From the NCBI GenBank assembly GCA_919902235.1, contig CAKKQX010000368.1, positions 1 through 38,942 on the forward strand: a stretch of 38,942 bases of DNA, in the 5' to 3' direction. This document shows positions 19,448 through 27,619 of the stretch, one piece after another. This DNA is from Burkholderiales bacterium. Lineage in GTDB: Bacteria > Pseudomonadota > Gammaproteobacteria > Burkholderiales > SG8-41. The position numbers and the translations under genes were made by a program. Positions within the stretch are counted from its first letter, which is position 1; every line of letters begins with the position of its first letter. The notes below the pieces were generated by a model. It was not told the origin of the DNA, did no database searches, and saw nothing but the letters and a program-made list of their open reading frames with translations.

Positions 19448-19476
19448 CGAAACATAAAAACGTTTCATTAGGAAAC
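19439..19476 (+). promoter_or_regulatory. Putative activator binding region: GATTC-GTAAC-GAAAC (19439-19453) and GTTTC-ATTAG-GAAAC (19462-19476)
   Basis: Perfect GTTTC-N5-GAAAC palindrome at 19462; a second site with one mismatch, centre 23 bp upstream; same palindrome upstream of the - strand operon. Confidence 0.65.
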
Positions 19477-19545
19477 TCCGTCTCTGCAGACCGTAATCCG
19501 GGCTGACAATCTGCTTTAAAACTAAGCGCTTGGTTTAACAGCGAA

Positions 19546-19562
19546 TTGGCATACGGCTTGCT
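19546..19562 (+). promoter_or_regulatory. Sigma54 (-24/-12) promoter of the PanB-like operon
   Basis: TTGGCATACGGCTTGCT: GG and GC dinucleotides separated by 10 nt, good match to TTGGCAC-N5-TTGCW; AGGAGG at 19595-19600 before ATG 19606. Confidence 0.8.
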
Positions 19563-19605
19563 TACTTTTATTAATTTTCGGATAAAACCATTTCAGGAGG
19601 ATGCC

Positions 19606-20481
19606 ATGGCAGAACAAGCTGCTCAGAAGCGCAAAAAAGTCACGATACCCATGCTGGTCGAAAAAATGAAAAAGGGCGATCCCATCGTGCAGCTCGCCGT
19701 CTACGATTATGAAACCGCCATTATCGCCGACCGTGTGGGCATAGACATTCTGTGCGTTTCCGATACCGGCGGCATGGTGCTGTTCGGCCACGAATCCACG
19801 ACTTCCGTTTCCTTTGAAGAAGTCATGTACATGGCGCAAGCGGTCAAGCGCGGCTCGCAATACGGTCTGCGCATGGTCGACATGCCCTACATGAGCTTCC
19901 ACCTGTCCGCCCAGCAGGCGGTCGATAATGCCGCCAAATACGTGGCGCAAGGCGGCGCCGAAGTGATGAAATGCGAAGGCAATCAGCACCACGCAAAATA
20001 CATCGAAGCCATCGTCAAGGCCGGCATCCCGGTGCAGGGACACATCGGCATCACGCCCATGCGCATGCCGCAACTCGGCGGCTTCACCGCGCAGGGCAAG
20101 ACGGCGGAACGCGCCAAGGAACTGATCGATGACGCATGGGCCATGGTCGACGCCGGCTGCTTTTCCATCATGTGCGAAGTAACCACCTCGGAAGTTTGCG
20201 AATACCTGGCCGAAACGCTGCCGGTGCCGGTGATCAGCCTGGGTGCGGGCAACCTCGCGCACGGCGTGCATATCATCGGCTCCGACCTGTTCCACCTGTA
20301 CGAGAAACACGTGCCGCGGCATTCCAAGATCTACGTCGATCTCGTGCCCATCATTGAAAAAGGCCTGTGCGATTACCGCGACGAGGTCAGACAGCGCATT
20401 TATCCGGGCAAGGAGCACACCGTCTTCATGAAGGAAGATGAACTGAAACGATTCAAAGAGATGGTCGGCTGGAAGAAGTAA
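19606..20481 (+). CDS. PanB-like ketopantoate hydroxymethyltransferase family protein (divergent paralog)
   Basis: LAVYDYETA, VSDTGGMVLFGHEST, MVDMPYMSF, MKCEGN, GHIGITPMRMPQLGGF, CEVTTSEV, SLGAG; aligns with E. coli PanB with metal-binding Asp residues and catalytic Glu kept. ORF start at 19546 lies inside the promoter. Confidence 0.85.
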   Translation: MAEQAAQKRKKVTIPMLVEKMKKGDPIVQLAVYDYETAIIADRVGIDILCVSDTGGMVLFGHESTTSVSFEEVMYMAQAVKRGSQYGLRMVDMPYMSFHLSAQQAVDNAAKYVAQGGAEVMKCEGNQHHAKYIEAIVKAGIPVQGHIGITPMRMPQLGGFTAQGKTAERAKELIDDAWAMVDAGCFSIMCEVTTSEVCEYLAETLPVPVISLGAGNLAHGVHIIGSDLFHLYEKHVPRHSKIYVDLVPIIEKGLCDYRDEVRQRIYPGKEHTVFMKEDELKRFKEMVGWKK

Positions 20482-20521
20482 AGTAGAATGCCGGCATGAT
20501 TTCTCATCCAGAACAGCTGAC

Positions 20522-20986
20522 GTGAATCTCACCGGATCAGCTGCGGCCGAACCCGGGTGCGCCGATATCCTCGCGCACACCGGTTTCTTTTCTGATCTGT
20601 CGCAGCAGCAGCTGCGGCAGGTGTCGCAGCTCGCGCGGATCGAGGAATATCCGCAGGCAAGCCGCATTTACAGCCTGAGCGAGCCGGCCAGCGATCTTTA
20701 TGTACTGGTCGACGGCATGGTGCGATTTACCATCGGACTGGGCAACCGCCAGACCCACGCCGGCCAGATTCTTAAACGCGGGGAAGTGTTCGGCTGGGCA
20801 GCGCTGGTCGAGACCGCACCGAAGCGCATTGCCACCGCACTTGCCATCACGCCGTGCACAGCGCTCGCGATCAACGGCGACCAGCTGCTGATTCTGATGG
20901 ACCAGGATCACACGCTGGGCTATCGCATCATGACCCAGCTTAACGCACTGATTACCGGCAATCTGACCGCGTTCGCATCCGGGTGA
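20522..20986 (+). CDS. Stand-alone cyclic-nucleotide-binding-like (cNMP/CRP effector fold) protein, no HTH
   Basis: FFSDLSQQQLRQVSQLARIEEYPQASRIYSLSEPASDLYVLVDGMVRF...KRGEVFGWAALVETAPKRIATA; ends without a DNA-binding domain; GTG start. Confidence 0.82.
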   Translation: MNLTGSAAAEPGCADILAHTGFFSDLSQQQLRQVSQLARIEEYPQASRIYSLSEPASDLYVLVDGMVRFTIGLGNRQTHAGQILKRGEVFGWAALVETAPKRIATALAITPCTALAINGDQLLILMDQDHTLGYRIMTQLNALITGNLTAFASG

Positions 20987-21053
20987 CAAACCAAGGCGGC
21001 AAAATGTTTTTCGGTTTTGGCTTTGCACCTGGCGTTCCCCGTATCAATCGTTG

Positions 21054-21815
21054 ATGATGCCGGAGTTCCTCTGGCTCATCCCCATCGCGTTCGGCGTCGG
21101 CGTACTGATCGGCGCAGTCGGCATCGGCGGCATACTGCTGATCCCGGCCCTGAGCGCATTTGCCGGCCTCGGCATACACGAGGCGATGGCAACTGCGCTG
21201 TTCACCTTCATCTTCACCGGCATTACCGGAACCGTCATGTTTCAGCGCCGTGGCAGCATAGACTGGCGAGTAACGACGCCGGTATGCATAGGCGCTGTGC
21301 TGTTCGCTTTTCTGGGCGCCTGGATGAATTCACTCACCAAGCCCGCCGCACTCGCGCTCATTCTCGCCGGCATCATTGTTTTCGCCGGCGTTTACACGCT
21401 CGCCACCTGGCGCGGCTTGCGCAGCCCCGCCTTTGACGGTACCCAACGGCAGCAGCAAGTGCTGCTCGGCGCCATTGGCTCGGTTGCCGGTTTCGGCTCC
21501 GGGCTGACCGGCGTCGGCGGGCCCGCACTGTCGGTGCCGCTGATGGTGCTGTTCGGCTTCCCGGCACTGGTCTCGATCGGCGCGAGCCAGGTCATACAGA
21601 TCATCGCCGCCGTTTCCGGCACTCTGGGTAATCTCCAATTCGGCACCATCAACTTCAAGATCGCTGCAGTGGTCACGCTGCTCGAAATCGCGGGGGTATT
21701 TGTCGGCGCGCGCATCGTGCATGCCGTCAATGCCGAATTGCTCAAAAACTTTGTCGCCGCACTGTGCATCGCAGTCGGTGTATTCCTGATTGTCCGCGTG
21801 CTCGGCTGGCTATGA
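21054..21815 (+). CDS. TauE/SafE family (sulfite exporter-like) membrane protein
   Basis: GVGVLIGAVGIGGILLIPAL...FTGITGTVMFQRRGSIDW...GAIGSVAGFGSGLTGVGGPALSVPLMVLFGFP; repeated G-rich TauE motifs. Confidence 0.88.
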   Translation: MMPEFLWLIPIAFGVGVLIGAVGIGGILLIPALSAFAGLGIHEAMATALFTFIFTGITGTVMFQRRGSIDWRVTTPVCIGAVLFAFLGAWMNSLTKPAALALILAGIIVFAGVYTLATWRGLRSPAFDGTQRQQQVLLGAIGSVAGFGSGLTGVGGPALSVPLMVLFGFPALVSIGASQVIQIIAAVSGTLGNLQFGTINFKIAAVVTLLEIAGVFVGARIVHAVNAELLKNFVAALCIAVGVFLIVRVLGWL

Positions 21816-22936
21816 GCGCCACTGCATTCTCCCCGCTCGAGCGCTACTTCGCCCGGCGCGGCGTGAGCCGGATCGAAGTTACACACGGCATCGCGACGCC
21901 GAAACTCTTTACCGACCCGGCGGCCGAGCATATGGCGACCCGCCGTGCTGCAGGCCTGTTTGACTTCTCGTTCATGACTTGCATCGGGATCGAGGGCCGT
22001 GACAGCCTCGCCTTGCTGCACCGGCTGCAAACGCGCAACCTTGCCAGTCTGCAGGACCAGCGGCTTGCTTATAGCCTGCTGCTGCGCGAAAACGGCACCG
22101 TCATCAATGACGTCACCATATGGCGCATCGCAGCCGATCGCTACCTGCTCTTCACCGGCCGTCACGATGACCTCCAGCACCTTGCGCCACTCGCCGACGG
22201 ACTCGCCGTCAGTATCGACGACCGTTCACGCGAGCAGTCGGTGCTGGCGGTGCAGGGGAAACAGGCATGGGCGATCATCAAGCGCTGCTTTAGCGCCCAT
22301 GCGCCCGGCTTGCCGCAGCAGCTGCCCTACTATGGATTCGTCGCACTTACCTTCGACGGCAACGCATGCCTGCTGGCGCGCATCGGTTACAGCGGCGAAA
22401 CCGGTTATGAACTGGTTATCGCTGCCGACGCCGCCCCTGGGCTATGGGACGCCCTGCTGCGGGCCGGCGCAGATCGCGGCATTGCCGAATGCGGCTTCAG
22501 CGCGATCGATACCCTGCGCATCGAAGCCGGCCACATCCTGTTTGCGCGCGAACTGGCGCTGCCGGTCACGCCGTTCGAAATCGGGCTGGCGCGGCTGGTG
22601 GATTTCTACAATGCAGAATGCGCCGGCATTGCGGCGCTGCGCCGCACGCGATGGCAGGCGCCGGCGCGCGCACTCGCCGGGCTGATGATTGACGAGCGCG
22701 CGGCTGAGCTTACCCGGCGGGCGGACGCGGATTTGTCTGCCGTGGCGAAAGGCAGCGCACTGCTCACCAGTGTATGCCTGTCGCCTGTCCTCAGGCGGCG
22801 CATCGGACTCGGTTTCGTCGCCGCAACCGACCGCCGCCCCGGCACACGCGTTCGCCTCGAACCCGGCGTCAGCGCCAGAGTTGCGCGCCTGCCTTTTTAT
22901 GATCCCGGACGCTTCCTGGCGCGGCGTACCCGCTAG
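21812..22936 (+). CDS. GcvT-like aminomethyltransferase / folate-binding protein
   Basis: AGLFDFSFMTCIGIEGRDSLALLHRLQTRNLASL, LLLRENGTVINDVTIWR, RIGYSGETGYELVI, GFSAIDTLRIEAGH; ATGA overlap with the previous stop. Confidence 0.85.
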   Translation: MSATAFSPLERYFARRGVSRIEVTHGIATPKLFTDPAAEHMATRRAAGLFDFSFMTCIGIEGRDSLALLHRLQTRNLASLQDQRLAYSLLLRENGTVINDVTIWRIAADRYLLFTGRHDDLQHLAPLADGLAVSIDDRSREQSVLAVQGKQAWAIIKRCFSAHAPGLPQQLPYYGFVALTFDGNACLLARIGYSGETGYELVIAADAAPGLWDALLRAGADRGIAECGFSAIDTLRIEAGHILFARELALPVTPFEIGLARLVDFYNAECAGIAALRRTRWQAPARALAGLMIDERAAELTRRADADLSAVAKGSALLTSVCLSPVLRRRIGLGFVAATDRRPGTRVRLEPGVSARVARLPFYDPGRFLARRTR

Positions 22937-23814
22937 CTGGCCGGCGCAGCCGCAAGCAATTGCGCGGCAGCACAACGTTCTGCTGCGGTTACCGTGTTGT
23001 CGACCAGCATCGCCACCGTCATCGGCCCGACACCACCGGGCACCGGCGTGATATAAGCCGCCCTCTGCTGCGCTCCCTCGAAATCCACATCTCCGACCAG
23101 CTTGCCGTTGGGCAGGCGGTTAATGCCGACGTCAATCACCGTTGCGCCCGGCTTTACCATCTCGCCGCTGACCAGTCCGGGCCTTCCCGCCGCCACCACC
23201 AGAATGTCCGCCTGTCGGGTGATATGCGCGAGATTCGGTGTTTTGGAATTGCAGACTGTTACGGTGGCACCACGCCCGATCAGCAGCAGCGCCATCGGCT
23301 TGCCAACGATGCCGCTGCGGCCGATAACGACTGCATGGCGTCCTTCAACCGGAATACCCGTGCGATCAAGCAGAGTCATGACGCCCTGCGGAGTACAGGG
23401 CACGAACAGAGGATGGCCGTCGACCAGGGCCCCCAGGTTGCGCCAGTTGAAGCCGTCGACATCCTTATCCACGGCGATTGACTGCACGATGCGCGCGGTG
23501 TCCAGGTGGCGCGGCAGTGGCAGCTGCACAATGATGCCGTGTATGCGCGAATTGAGATTGAGCTTGTCGAGTGCCGTCAGCAGCACGCGCTCGGGGCAAT
23601 CGGCGTCCAGGCGGTGAACCTCCGAATACAGCCCGACCTCGGCGCATACCCGAACTTTGTTGTGTACATAAATTCTCGCAGCCGGATTGTCACCCAGTTG
23701 CACTGCCGCCAGCCCGGGTTGCACACCACGCTTGGAAAGTTTTGTAACCCTTTGTTTTAATTCAGAATTTATATGACGGGCGACAGCCGCTCCGTCAAGC
23801 AGAATAGCCGCCAT
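22933..23814 (-). CDS. folD: Methylenetetrahydrofolate dehydrogenase/cyclohydrolase FolD, copy 1
   Basis: YVHNKVRVC, GIIVQLPLPRHL, DKDVDGFNWRNLG, PCTPQGVMTLL, GRSGIVGKPMA, YITPVPGGVGPMTVAML. Confidence 0.95.
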   Translation of the reverse strand: MAAILLDGAAVARHINSELKQRVTKLSKRGVQPGLAAVQLGDNPAARIYVHNKVRVCAEVGLYSEVHRLDADCPERVLLTALDKLNLNSRIHGIIVQLPLPRHLDTARIVQSIAVDKDVDGFNWRNLGALVDGHPLFVPCTPQGVMTLLDRTGIPVEGRHAVVIGRSGIVGKPMALLLIGRGATVTVCNSKTPNLAHITRQADILVVAAGRPGLVSGEMVKPGATVIDVGINRLPNGKLVGDVDFEGAQQRAAYITPVPGGVGPMTVAMLVDNTVTAAERCAAAQLLAAAPAS

Positions 23815-23830
23815 TGATCAGGCGGGGAGG

Positions 23831-24718
23831 TTAAGCGGGAACGGGATTTCTGCTTTCGGCATTTTTCGCGGCGCTACGTTCTGCGGCCGCGACAGTATTA
23901 CATATCAGCATGGTCACTGTCATCGGGCCGACGCCTCCCGGCACCGGCGTGATGTGTGAGGCCTTCTTTCTTACGCTTTCAAAGTCTACATCACCCGCCA
24001 GCCGTCCGTCGGGAAGGCGGTTGATGCCGACGTCGATGACCACCGCGCCGCGTTTGACCATGGGTGCCGTAATCAGGCCGGGGCAGCCCGCCGCGACAAT
24101 CAGGATATCGGCGAGGATGGTGTACTGTGCCAGATCGCGCGTCTTGATATGACAGATCGAAACCGTCGCGTCCTTGGCCATCAGCATCAGCGCCATCGGC
24201 TTGCCGACGATGTTGCTGGCGCCGACCACCACCACGTTTTGTCCCTCAATCGGAATGTTTTCGTATTCCAGAATACGCTGCACGCCGTATGGCGTGCATG
24301 GCGGGAAAACGTTGTTCTCGCCCACCACCAGGCCGCCGACGTTGTAGAGATGAAACCCGTCGACGTCCTTTTCGACTGAAATTTCCCCCAGCAGCCTGCG
24401 CGGCTCAAGATGTGCAGGTAGCGGCAATTGAACCAGGACGCCATGAATCGCAGGATTCTGGTTGAGCTCCCGGATGCGGCGGATCAAAATATCCGGTGCG
24501 ACATCGGCCGCAAACTCGTGAACCTCGGAATGCAGGCCGACTTCGGCGCAGGCCTTGACCTTGTTGCGCACATAGACCCTCGAAGCCGGATTGTCGCCGA
24601 CGATGATTACCGCCAAACCGGGCGTTACGCGCTTTGCCTTGAGCGCCTCGACGCGCTTTTTCCACTCCGAGCGCACATGCCGGGCAACGGCATTGCCATC
24701 AATGATTTTTGCGGTCAT
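23831..24718 (-). CDS. folD: Methylenetetrahydrofolate dehydrogenase/cyclohydrolase FolD, copy 2
   Basis: YVRNKVKAC, GVLVQLPLPAHL, EKDVDGFHLYNVGG, PCTPYGVQRIL, GASNIVGKPMA, HITPVPGGVGPMTVTML. Confidence 0.95.
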   Translation of the reverse strand: MTAKIIDGNAVARHVRSEWKKRVEALKAKRVTPGLAVIIVGDNPASRVYVRNKVKACAEVGLHSEVHEFAADVAPDILIRRIRELNQNPAIHGVLVQLPLPAHLEPRRLLGEISVEKDVDGFHLYNVGGLVVGENNVFPPCTPYGVQRILEYENIPIEGQNVVVVGASNIVGKPMALMLMAKDATVSICHIKTRDLAQYTILADILIVAAGCPGLITAPMVKRGAVVIDVGINRLPDGRLAGDVDFESVRKKASHITPVPGGVGPMTVTMLICNTVAAAERSAAKNAESRNPVPA

Positions 24719-24764
24719 ATATACACCTTGATTCTGAAAATAGCGGGAAGAATATCCGCGTCGA

Positions 24765-24950
24765 TCACGAGCGGAAGCCGATCACGATGAACAGCAGCAT
24801 GCTCGCCCCCATCAAACCGTAACCGGCGAAGTTGATCTGGCGCGCGCGTTGCACGCTCAGCCTGGATTGCAAAAAGGACACAGCGACCGACGGCACCGCG
24901 CCGAGGATGGCGAGCCCGATGACCACTTCCCTGGTAAAAAGCCAATCCAT
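24765..24950 (-). CDS. Small (61-aa) two-TM protein of unknown function
   Basis: MDWLFTREVVIGLAILGAVPSVAVSFLQSRLSVQRARQINFAGYGLMGASMLLFIVIGFRS; fits the operon spacing between the ATPase and folD genes. Confidence 0.6.
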   Translation of the reverse strand: MDWLFTREVVIGLAILGAVPSVAVSFLQSRLSVQRARQINFAGYGLMGASMLLFIVIGFRS

Positions 24951-24986
24951 GCCGTCCCCGTTTCTGTAGCGGCGTCTCGTTGCAAG

Positions 24987-25859
24987 TCAGGTTTTCGCGA
25001 CACGCTTTGAATATGCCTCGACGAAATCGGCAGCGGCTTTGCTGCCGCGCGAAAACGATTTCATCGCTTCTTCGTGCAGGATGGACAGTGCTTCCATCTT
25101 GATTTCATTGGAGCGGTCGTTTTCCACGATATCCAGCAGCCTGCGCGGACGCGGCACGTCGACTTCGAGCACCGCGCGCACCCGGGTCGGAATATTCGAC
25201 ATGATGAACAGGCGGTCGGCGAGGAAAATCGCCTCGTCGATATCCGTGGTGACGAAGAAGTTGGTACGGCGGTTTTCCTCGTAGAGCGCCGAGTAGTACT
25301 CCCACATCAGTTCCTTGGTCATCGCGTCCAGGCCACGAAACGGTTCGTCGAGTATCATCACTTCCGGATTGTTGATCATGGCGCGCGCCAGTTCCGCGCG
25401 CCGCTGCATGCCACCCGAAAGCTGCGTGGGGTATTTCTTGCGGAATTCCTGCAACCCGACTTTTGACAACAGAAATTCAGCCAACTCCAGCGTCTCTTTG
25501 GTCACTTCGCCGCGCGCGCGGGGGCCGTAGAGAATATTGTCGTATGTCGTCATCCACGGGAACAGCGCCGTCTCCTGGAACAGTACCAGACGGTCTCGAG
25601 CCGGGCCGGTCACCGGCTTTCCATTGATGCTGATCGTGCCGGCCGTCGGGTGCTCAAAACCCGCCAGCAGGCGGATCAACGTGCTCTTGCCGCAGCCGGA
25701 CGGACCGATCATCACCGTCAGCTTGCCGCGCTCTATGGTAAACGAGCAGTCCTTCACTACTTCCTTGGCGAACTGGTTCGCTCCGTATTCTTTGCTGACG
25801 CCGGATACGACGATCTCGCCGGCCTGGATCTTGGATTTGAGCTTGTCTTCCTGACTCAT
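24987..25859 (-). CDS. ABC transporter ATPase, nitrate/sulfonate/taurine type (ATPase 1; degenerate H-loop)
   Basis: GPSGCGKSTLIRLLAG Walker A, LSGGMQRRAELARAM signature, VMILDEPFRGLD Walker B, H-loop region FFVTTDIDEAIFLAD. Confidence 0.92.
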   Translation of the reverse strand: MSQEDKLKSKIQAGEIVVSGVSKEYGANQFAKEVVKDCSFTIERGKLTVMIGPSGCGKSTLIRLLAGFEHPTAGTISINGKPVTGPARDRLVLFQETALFPWMTTYDNILYGPRARGEVTKETLELAEFLLSKVGLQEFRKKYPTQLSGGMQRRAELARAMINNPEVMILDEPFRGLDAMTKELMWEYYSALYEENRRTNFFVTTDIDEAIFLADRLFIMSNIPTRVRAVLEVDVPRPRRLLDIVENDRSNEIKMEALSILHEEAMKSFSRGSKAAADFVEAYSKRVAKT

Positions 25860-25878
25860 GATTTTTTCAGTCCCGTAC

Positions 25879-26754
25879 CTATCTCAAGCGCAGCCATGGA
25901 GTGACGTACTTGCCGAGCGACCTGAGCAGCTCGCTCGAGATGAAGCCGGCGATGCCTATGCTGATCATGCCGACCACGATCTGCTCGTAGGAACCGCCGA
26001 CATAGGAATTCCAGATGAAAAACCCAAGGCCGCCGCCGGCGGTGCCCCCAATCTGGCTGCCGCCGCCTGAAATCATTTCAGCCGCCACCACGACCTCCCA
26101 GGTGATCCCCATGCCGACCGCCGAACCGACCATGATGGAGGGTAAGGTCCCGGGCAGAATAATGCGGCGGAAAATATCCCAGCTCGACGAGCCCATGCTT
26201 TGCGCAGCCTGGAAGTAGCGCAGGTCGATCGACTTGGCGCCCCCGACGACGTTGATGACGATGGTGTAAAAGGCGCCGAGGAAAGTCACGAAGGTGATCG
26301 ACAGCTCCTGGGTAGGCCAGAAAATAATCGAAGCCGGCACCCAGGCCAGCGGCGGTATCGGACGCAGCACCTCGAACACCGGGAAGCCGATGCCGAACGC
26401 AGTACGGCTTACTGCCAGCAACAGGCCGAACGGGATACCGATGATCATCGCGGCAATGAAACCGCCCGCAACCCGGGAAAAACTCTTGTACCAGCTGTGC
26501 CAGTAACCGATATCTCCAATTACGCCCCCCCACGCCTTGAGTACTTCGCTGGGTGCGGGTATCGGGCCTATCCACGGCAGGTATTTTTTTTCCCATCCGG
26601 CCATGGCAAGCAGATTGCGCATCCATTCGAACTCCTCCTGAATCAACCAATGCCTGGAACGCGATCCAAGCTCCCATAAAACAAGGAACAGCAGGATCGA
26701 CAAAACACCGCGCCAGAGCGCCGTGCTGATCAGTGATTTTTTCGCTAGCGCCAT
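25879..26754 (-). CDS. ABC transporter permease, nitrate/sulfonate/taurine type (SsuC/TauC-like)
   Basis: Six-TM pattern, FEVLRPIPPLAWVPASIIFW, AAQSMGSSSWDIFRRIILPGTLPSIMVGSAVGMGITW (EAA loop). Confidence 0.92.
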   Translation of the reverse strand: MALAKKSLISTALWRGVLSILLFLVLWELGSRSRHWLIQEEFEWMRNLLAMAGWEKKYLPWIGPIPAPSEVLKAWGGVIGDIGYWHSWYKSFSRVAGGFIAAMIIGIPFGLLLAVSRTAFGIGFPVFEVLRPIPPLAWVPASIIFWPTQELSITFVTFLGAFYTIVINVVGGAKSIDLRYFQAAQSMGSSSWDIFRRIILPGTLPSIMVGSAVGMGITWEVVVAAEMISGGGSQIGGTAGGGLGFFIWNSYVGGSYEQIVVGMISIGIAGFISSELLRSLGKYVTPWLRLR

Positions 26755-26758
26755 GGCA

Positions 26759-27619
26759 TCAACCTTCCTTCTCGCCGGCGGCAAACGCCTTCAGCGCTTC
26801 TTCATGCACCGCCTCGTTGGTTTCCTCGATTAACTCGCGGAAGCGCCTGGAAGTCAGCACGCTGTAGTCACGGGGATGCGGAATGTCGACCTCCAGTATC
26901 TTCTTGGGTTTGCACGGGCGCGTAGTCATGATGGCGACCTTGTGGCCCAGAAAAATCGCCTCTTCCAGATCGTGGGTGATGAAGAAAATCGTCACCTTGT
27001 TCTTGTAGTAGATTTCCAGCAGCGCCTCGTGCATGACCGATTTGGTAAGCGAGTCGAGCGCGCGATACGGCTCGTCAAGCAGCAGCACCTTGGGATCGTT
27101 CATCAGCGCGCGCACGATTTCGACCCTGCGGCGCATGCCTGAAGAAATCTCTCCGGGATAATTGTGCTCCACCCCGGACAACCCCGCATCCGCCATCATG
27201 CTGAGCGCCTTCTCCTTGGCTTCGGCAGGCCTCAGCTTGCCCTGCATGATGGGTCCGAAGGCGACATTATCGAGATTGGTCTTCCACGGAAACAGCGCGC
27301 CATTCTGAAACACCACGATGCGGTCGGAGCCGGGCTCGGCTTTGGGCTTGTCGGCACCGCACAACAACTCACCGTCCAGGAGTATCCGGCCGGAAGTAAT
27401 GTCGTGGAAGCCGGCAATGGCGTTGAGCAGCGTGGTCTTGCCGCAGCCGGACGGGCCAACGATCATGCAGATTTCGCCAGCCTTGATGTCGAGAGAGCAA
27501 TGGTCGACCGCCATCACCGCTGCTCCGCCGGGATCGTAAATTTTGACGACATCCTCGATGCGGATCGCGCCGCGCGCCGCAGTCCCCGCAGGTACAGCTT
27601 GCTGCATAATCGCCGACAT
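26759..27619 (-). CDS. ABC transporter ATPase, nitrate/sulfonate/taurine type (ATPase 2; degenerate signature motif)
   Basis: GPSGCGKTTLLNAIAG Walker A, EISSGMRRRVEIVRAL signature position, VLLLDEPYRALD Walker B, FFITHDLEEAIFLG H-loop. Confidence 0.92.
   Translation of the reverse strand: MSAIMQQAVPAGTAARGAIRIEDVVKIYDPGGAAVMAVDHCSLDIKAGEICMIVGPSGCGKTTLLNAIAGFHDITSGRILLDGELLCGADKPKAEPGSDRIVVFQNGALFPWKTNLDNVAFGPIMQGKLRPAEAKEKALSMMADAGLSGVEHNYPGEISSGMRRRVEIVRALMNDPKVLLLDEPYRALDSLTKSVMHEALLEIYYKNKVTIFFITHDLEEAIFLGHKVAIMTTRPCKPKKILEVDIPHPRDYSVLTSRRFRELIEETNEAVHEEALKAFAAGEKEG

Noticed and set aside
20522-20986. CRP/FNR-type transcription factor
   Set aside because: Only the effector-domain fold is present; no C-terminal helix-turn-helix, so not a DNA-binding regulator
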